DNA of 5,673 nucleotides from Betaproteobacteria bacterium (GTDB lineage Bacteria; Pseudomonadota; Gammaproteobacteria; Burkholderiales; Burkholderiaceae_C). Below, piece by piece: positions 5,101 to 5,673 of this stretch (position 1 is the first letter of the stretch; the number at the start of each line of letters is the position of its first letter). The notes beneath the pieces are model-generated. The model saw nothing but the letters and a program-made list of their open reading frames with translations. It had not been told where the DNA came from and searched no databases. A program made the translations under genes and the position numbers. The DNA lies in the NCBI GenBank assembly GCA_005884255.1, contig VBDL01000144.1:1-5673 (forward strand). Reading direction: 5' to 3'.

Positions 5101-5673
5101 GCGCTCGCGCTCGTCACCCTGGTCGGCCTTGCCGCCTTCCGCGCCGACGCGTTGCCCGCTGCGCTGGCGGTGCTCACCCTTTGGCTCGTATCGCCGGGCA
5201 TCGTCTGGTGGATCAACCAGCCGCTCGAGCGCCGGCAGGCCGCGCTCGATGCTGCGCAGACGGCGGACCTGCGTGCACTCGCCCGCCGCACCTGGGCCTT
5301 CTTCGACACCTTCGTCACCGCGGACGACAACTTCCTGCCGCCCGACAATCTGCAGGAGCACCCGGTGCAGCGCCTGGCCCACCGGACGTCGCCCACCAAC
5401 ATCGGCCTGTCGCTGCTCGCGAACCTCGCCGCGCGCGACTTCGGCTACATCACCGCGGGCCAACTGATCGATCGCACCGTCGCCACGCTGGACACGATGG
5501 ATCGAATGGAGCGCTACCACGGACATTGGCTCAACTGGTACGACACCCGCTCGCTGAAGCCGCTGCGCCCGGCGTACGTATCCAGCGTCGACAGCGGCAA
5601 CCTTGCGGGGCATCTGCTCACGCTGCGAGCCGGCCTTCTGATGCTCGCCGGCGAGGCGCCGCAGTTCGATCGC
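2119..5673 (+). CDS. ndvB: Cyclic beta-1,2-glucan synthase, N-terminal 1185 residues (runs off window end)
   Basis: This is an inner-membrane enzyme that polymerises UDP-glucose into beta-1,2-glucan and cyclises it for the periplasm (NdvB/ChvB/Cgs family, usually about 2,800 aa). Residues 1-425 are the soluble N-terminal region. Membrane segments lie at about 428-450 and 465-492. The GT84 transferase domain follows (about 500-850), starting MDFSLGIPPSSRTLVVVPTM, with the DTD motif at 657-659 (ITLDTDTRLPRD), YGGDSGIDPY at 719-728, SHDLLEG at 771-777 and the RxxRW-type RRHRWMRGDWQ at 804-814. Further membrane segments lie at about 862-901 and 990-1030, with the family motif LPYEAFVSLDAI between them. 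The cyclisation (glycoamylase-like, GH189-type) domain begins near 1050, with HRTSPTNIGLSLLA at 1088 onward, HWLNWYDT and VSSVDSGNLAGH at 1154-1165. The start is GTG behind a strong ribosome binding site. No frameshift or stop occurs in 3,555 bp. The rest of the cyclisation domain and the GH94 phosphorylase-like part are outside the window. The gene is close beside mobile debris but reads as resident and functional. Confidence 0.93.
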   Translation, partial: MKATTWLRSAVSPAHSLIGRLRSRDWPGGNSSQEAPLRAELLTADQMEQHGKSLAALHESALARAPDRLLPRLADNERTLVGVYTQLAQAEGPQRRATPAGEWLLDNFYLVEEEIRTAKRHLPPGYSRELPRLRTGPSAGLPRAYDLAIQSVAHGEGRLERGTLTRFIASYQTVKPLLLGELWAIPIMLRLALIENLRRVAVRVASSRRERNLAAQWADRMFDVSDRDPKGLILVVADMARSDPPMTAPFVAELARRLHGRSAALALPLTWVEQRLAENHQTIEDRVQLEAQHQAAEQVSVSNSIGSLRLLGSTDWREFVETLSTVEHTLRNDPADVYARMDFATRDAYRHAVERIARDSGASEADVASAAVELADEAGRPSEPERAHSAHVGYYLVDAGRPQLERRVGTHPGAWDRARRLVARRPLAWYAGTVVAASVLLAVAAVWWASAGGSQPFTTVRSAGWLVPAGLAVLIASSQLAVSIVNWLATLLTLPKTLPRMDFSLGIPPSSRTLVVVPTMLDSEHGIDELVEALEVRFLANRDAQLHFGLLTDFHDAPLEHRDDDDLLLRAARSRIEALNRKYHEPQGEENSGDRFFLFHRPRLWNPRERVWMGYERKRGKLADINALLRGGAADRFSLIVGDTSQLSGVRYVITLDTDTRLPRDTAWKFVATMAHPLNRPRFGGAPDARRVVAGYGILQPRVGVSLTAANRTRYGRLYGGDSGIDPYTRAVSDVYQDLFGEGSFIGKGIYDVDAFERVLGGRLPENLVLSHDLLEGCYARSGLLSDVELVEESPSRYDADVKRRHRWMRGDWQIAGWLLPRLRLREPDPADPVKSRWVAVRNPLSSLSRWKILDNLRRSLAPSALTLAFVLGWTVLQPPWLWTLASLAVLFLPPLFGLLGDFARKPDDLSVPQHLASIVPSAQRSLSQAALTLACLPYEAFVSLDAIARTAWRLRLSKRRLLQWQPSSDAARRGSGSAATDFAHTARRMWVAPALALVTLVGLAAFRADALPAALAVLTLWLVSPGIVWWINQPLERRQAALDAAQTADLRALARRTWAFFDTFVTADDNFLPPDNLQEHPVQRLAHRTSPTNIGLSLLANLAARDFGYITAGQLIDRTVATLDTMDRMERYHGHWLNWYDTRSLKPLRPAYVSSVDSGNLAGHLLTLRAGLLMLAGEAPQFDR

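Noticed and set aside
4471..5613. 380-codon open frame on the minus strand
   Set aside because: It is a shadow of the glucan synthase for the same reason: low-complexity Arg-rich composition and no family motifs.
1..5673. tRNA, rRNA, CRISPR array or complete insertion sequence
   Set aside because: I found no cloverleaf-like segment, regularly spaced repeats, or terminal inverted repeats flanking a transposase on either strand.

Overview
The window is high-GC DNA with strong G/C third-position bias. It fits a proteobacterium, and I lean towards Burkholderiales-type Betaproteobacteria. That is inferred from base composition and from the gene set (cyclic glucan synthase, VapC-type toxin, an integrase relative, a small Lys-rich protein opening MSKGQ). 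No marker gene here fixes the taxon.

The window has two very different halves. Positions 1 to about 1806 are a patchwork of broken accessory DNA. From left to right it holds the 5' part of a vapC-like PIN toxin gene (minus strand), the last ~32 codons of its AbrB-type antitoxin, an internal piece of a SNF2-family helicase (minus strand, two frameshifts), an unidentified plus-strand coding tail, a tyrosine-recombinase remnant (plus strand, at least three frameshifts, catalytic C-terminus missing), and about 130 bp I cannot assign. Orientation flips between pieces, and at the three main joins (about 285, 957 and 1675) recognisable protein homology simply stops. This is the texture of a decayed integration hotspot.

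From 1807 onward the DNA looks intact. A 41-aa lysine-rich small protein (minus strand) is divergent from a very large plus-strand gene that starts at a GTG at 2119 behind a near-perfect AGGAGGT and runs uninterrupted for 1185 codons to the window end. This is the N-terminal ~40% of a cyclic beta-1,2-glucan synthase (NdvB/ChvB/Cgs family): cytoplasmic N-terminal region, two membrane segments, GT84 glycosyltransferase domain, more membrane segments, and the start of the cyclisation (glycoamylase-like) domain. The C-terminal phosphorylase-like GH94 part lies outside the window.

I see no evidence of a new multi-gene system. The most interesting points are the toxin gene left with a decapitated antitoxin, the mosaic joins beside an envelope-glucan gene, and the contrast between several G/C-run frameshifts in the left part and none in the 3.5-kb glucan synthase frame. 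That contrast argues for real gene decay rather than poor sequence.
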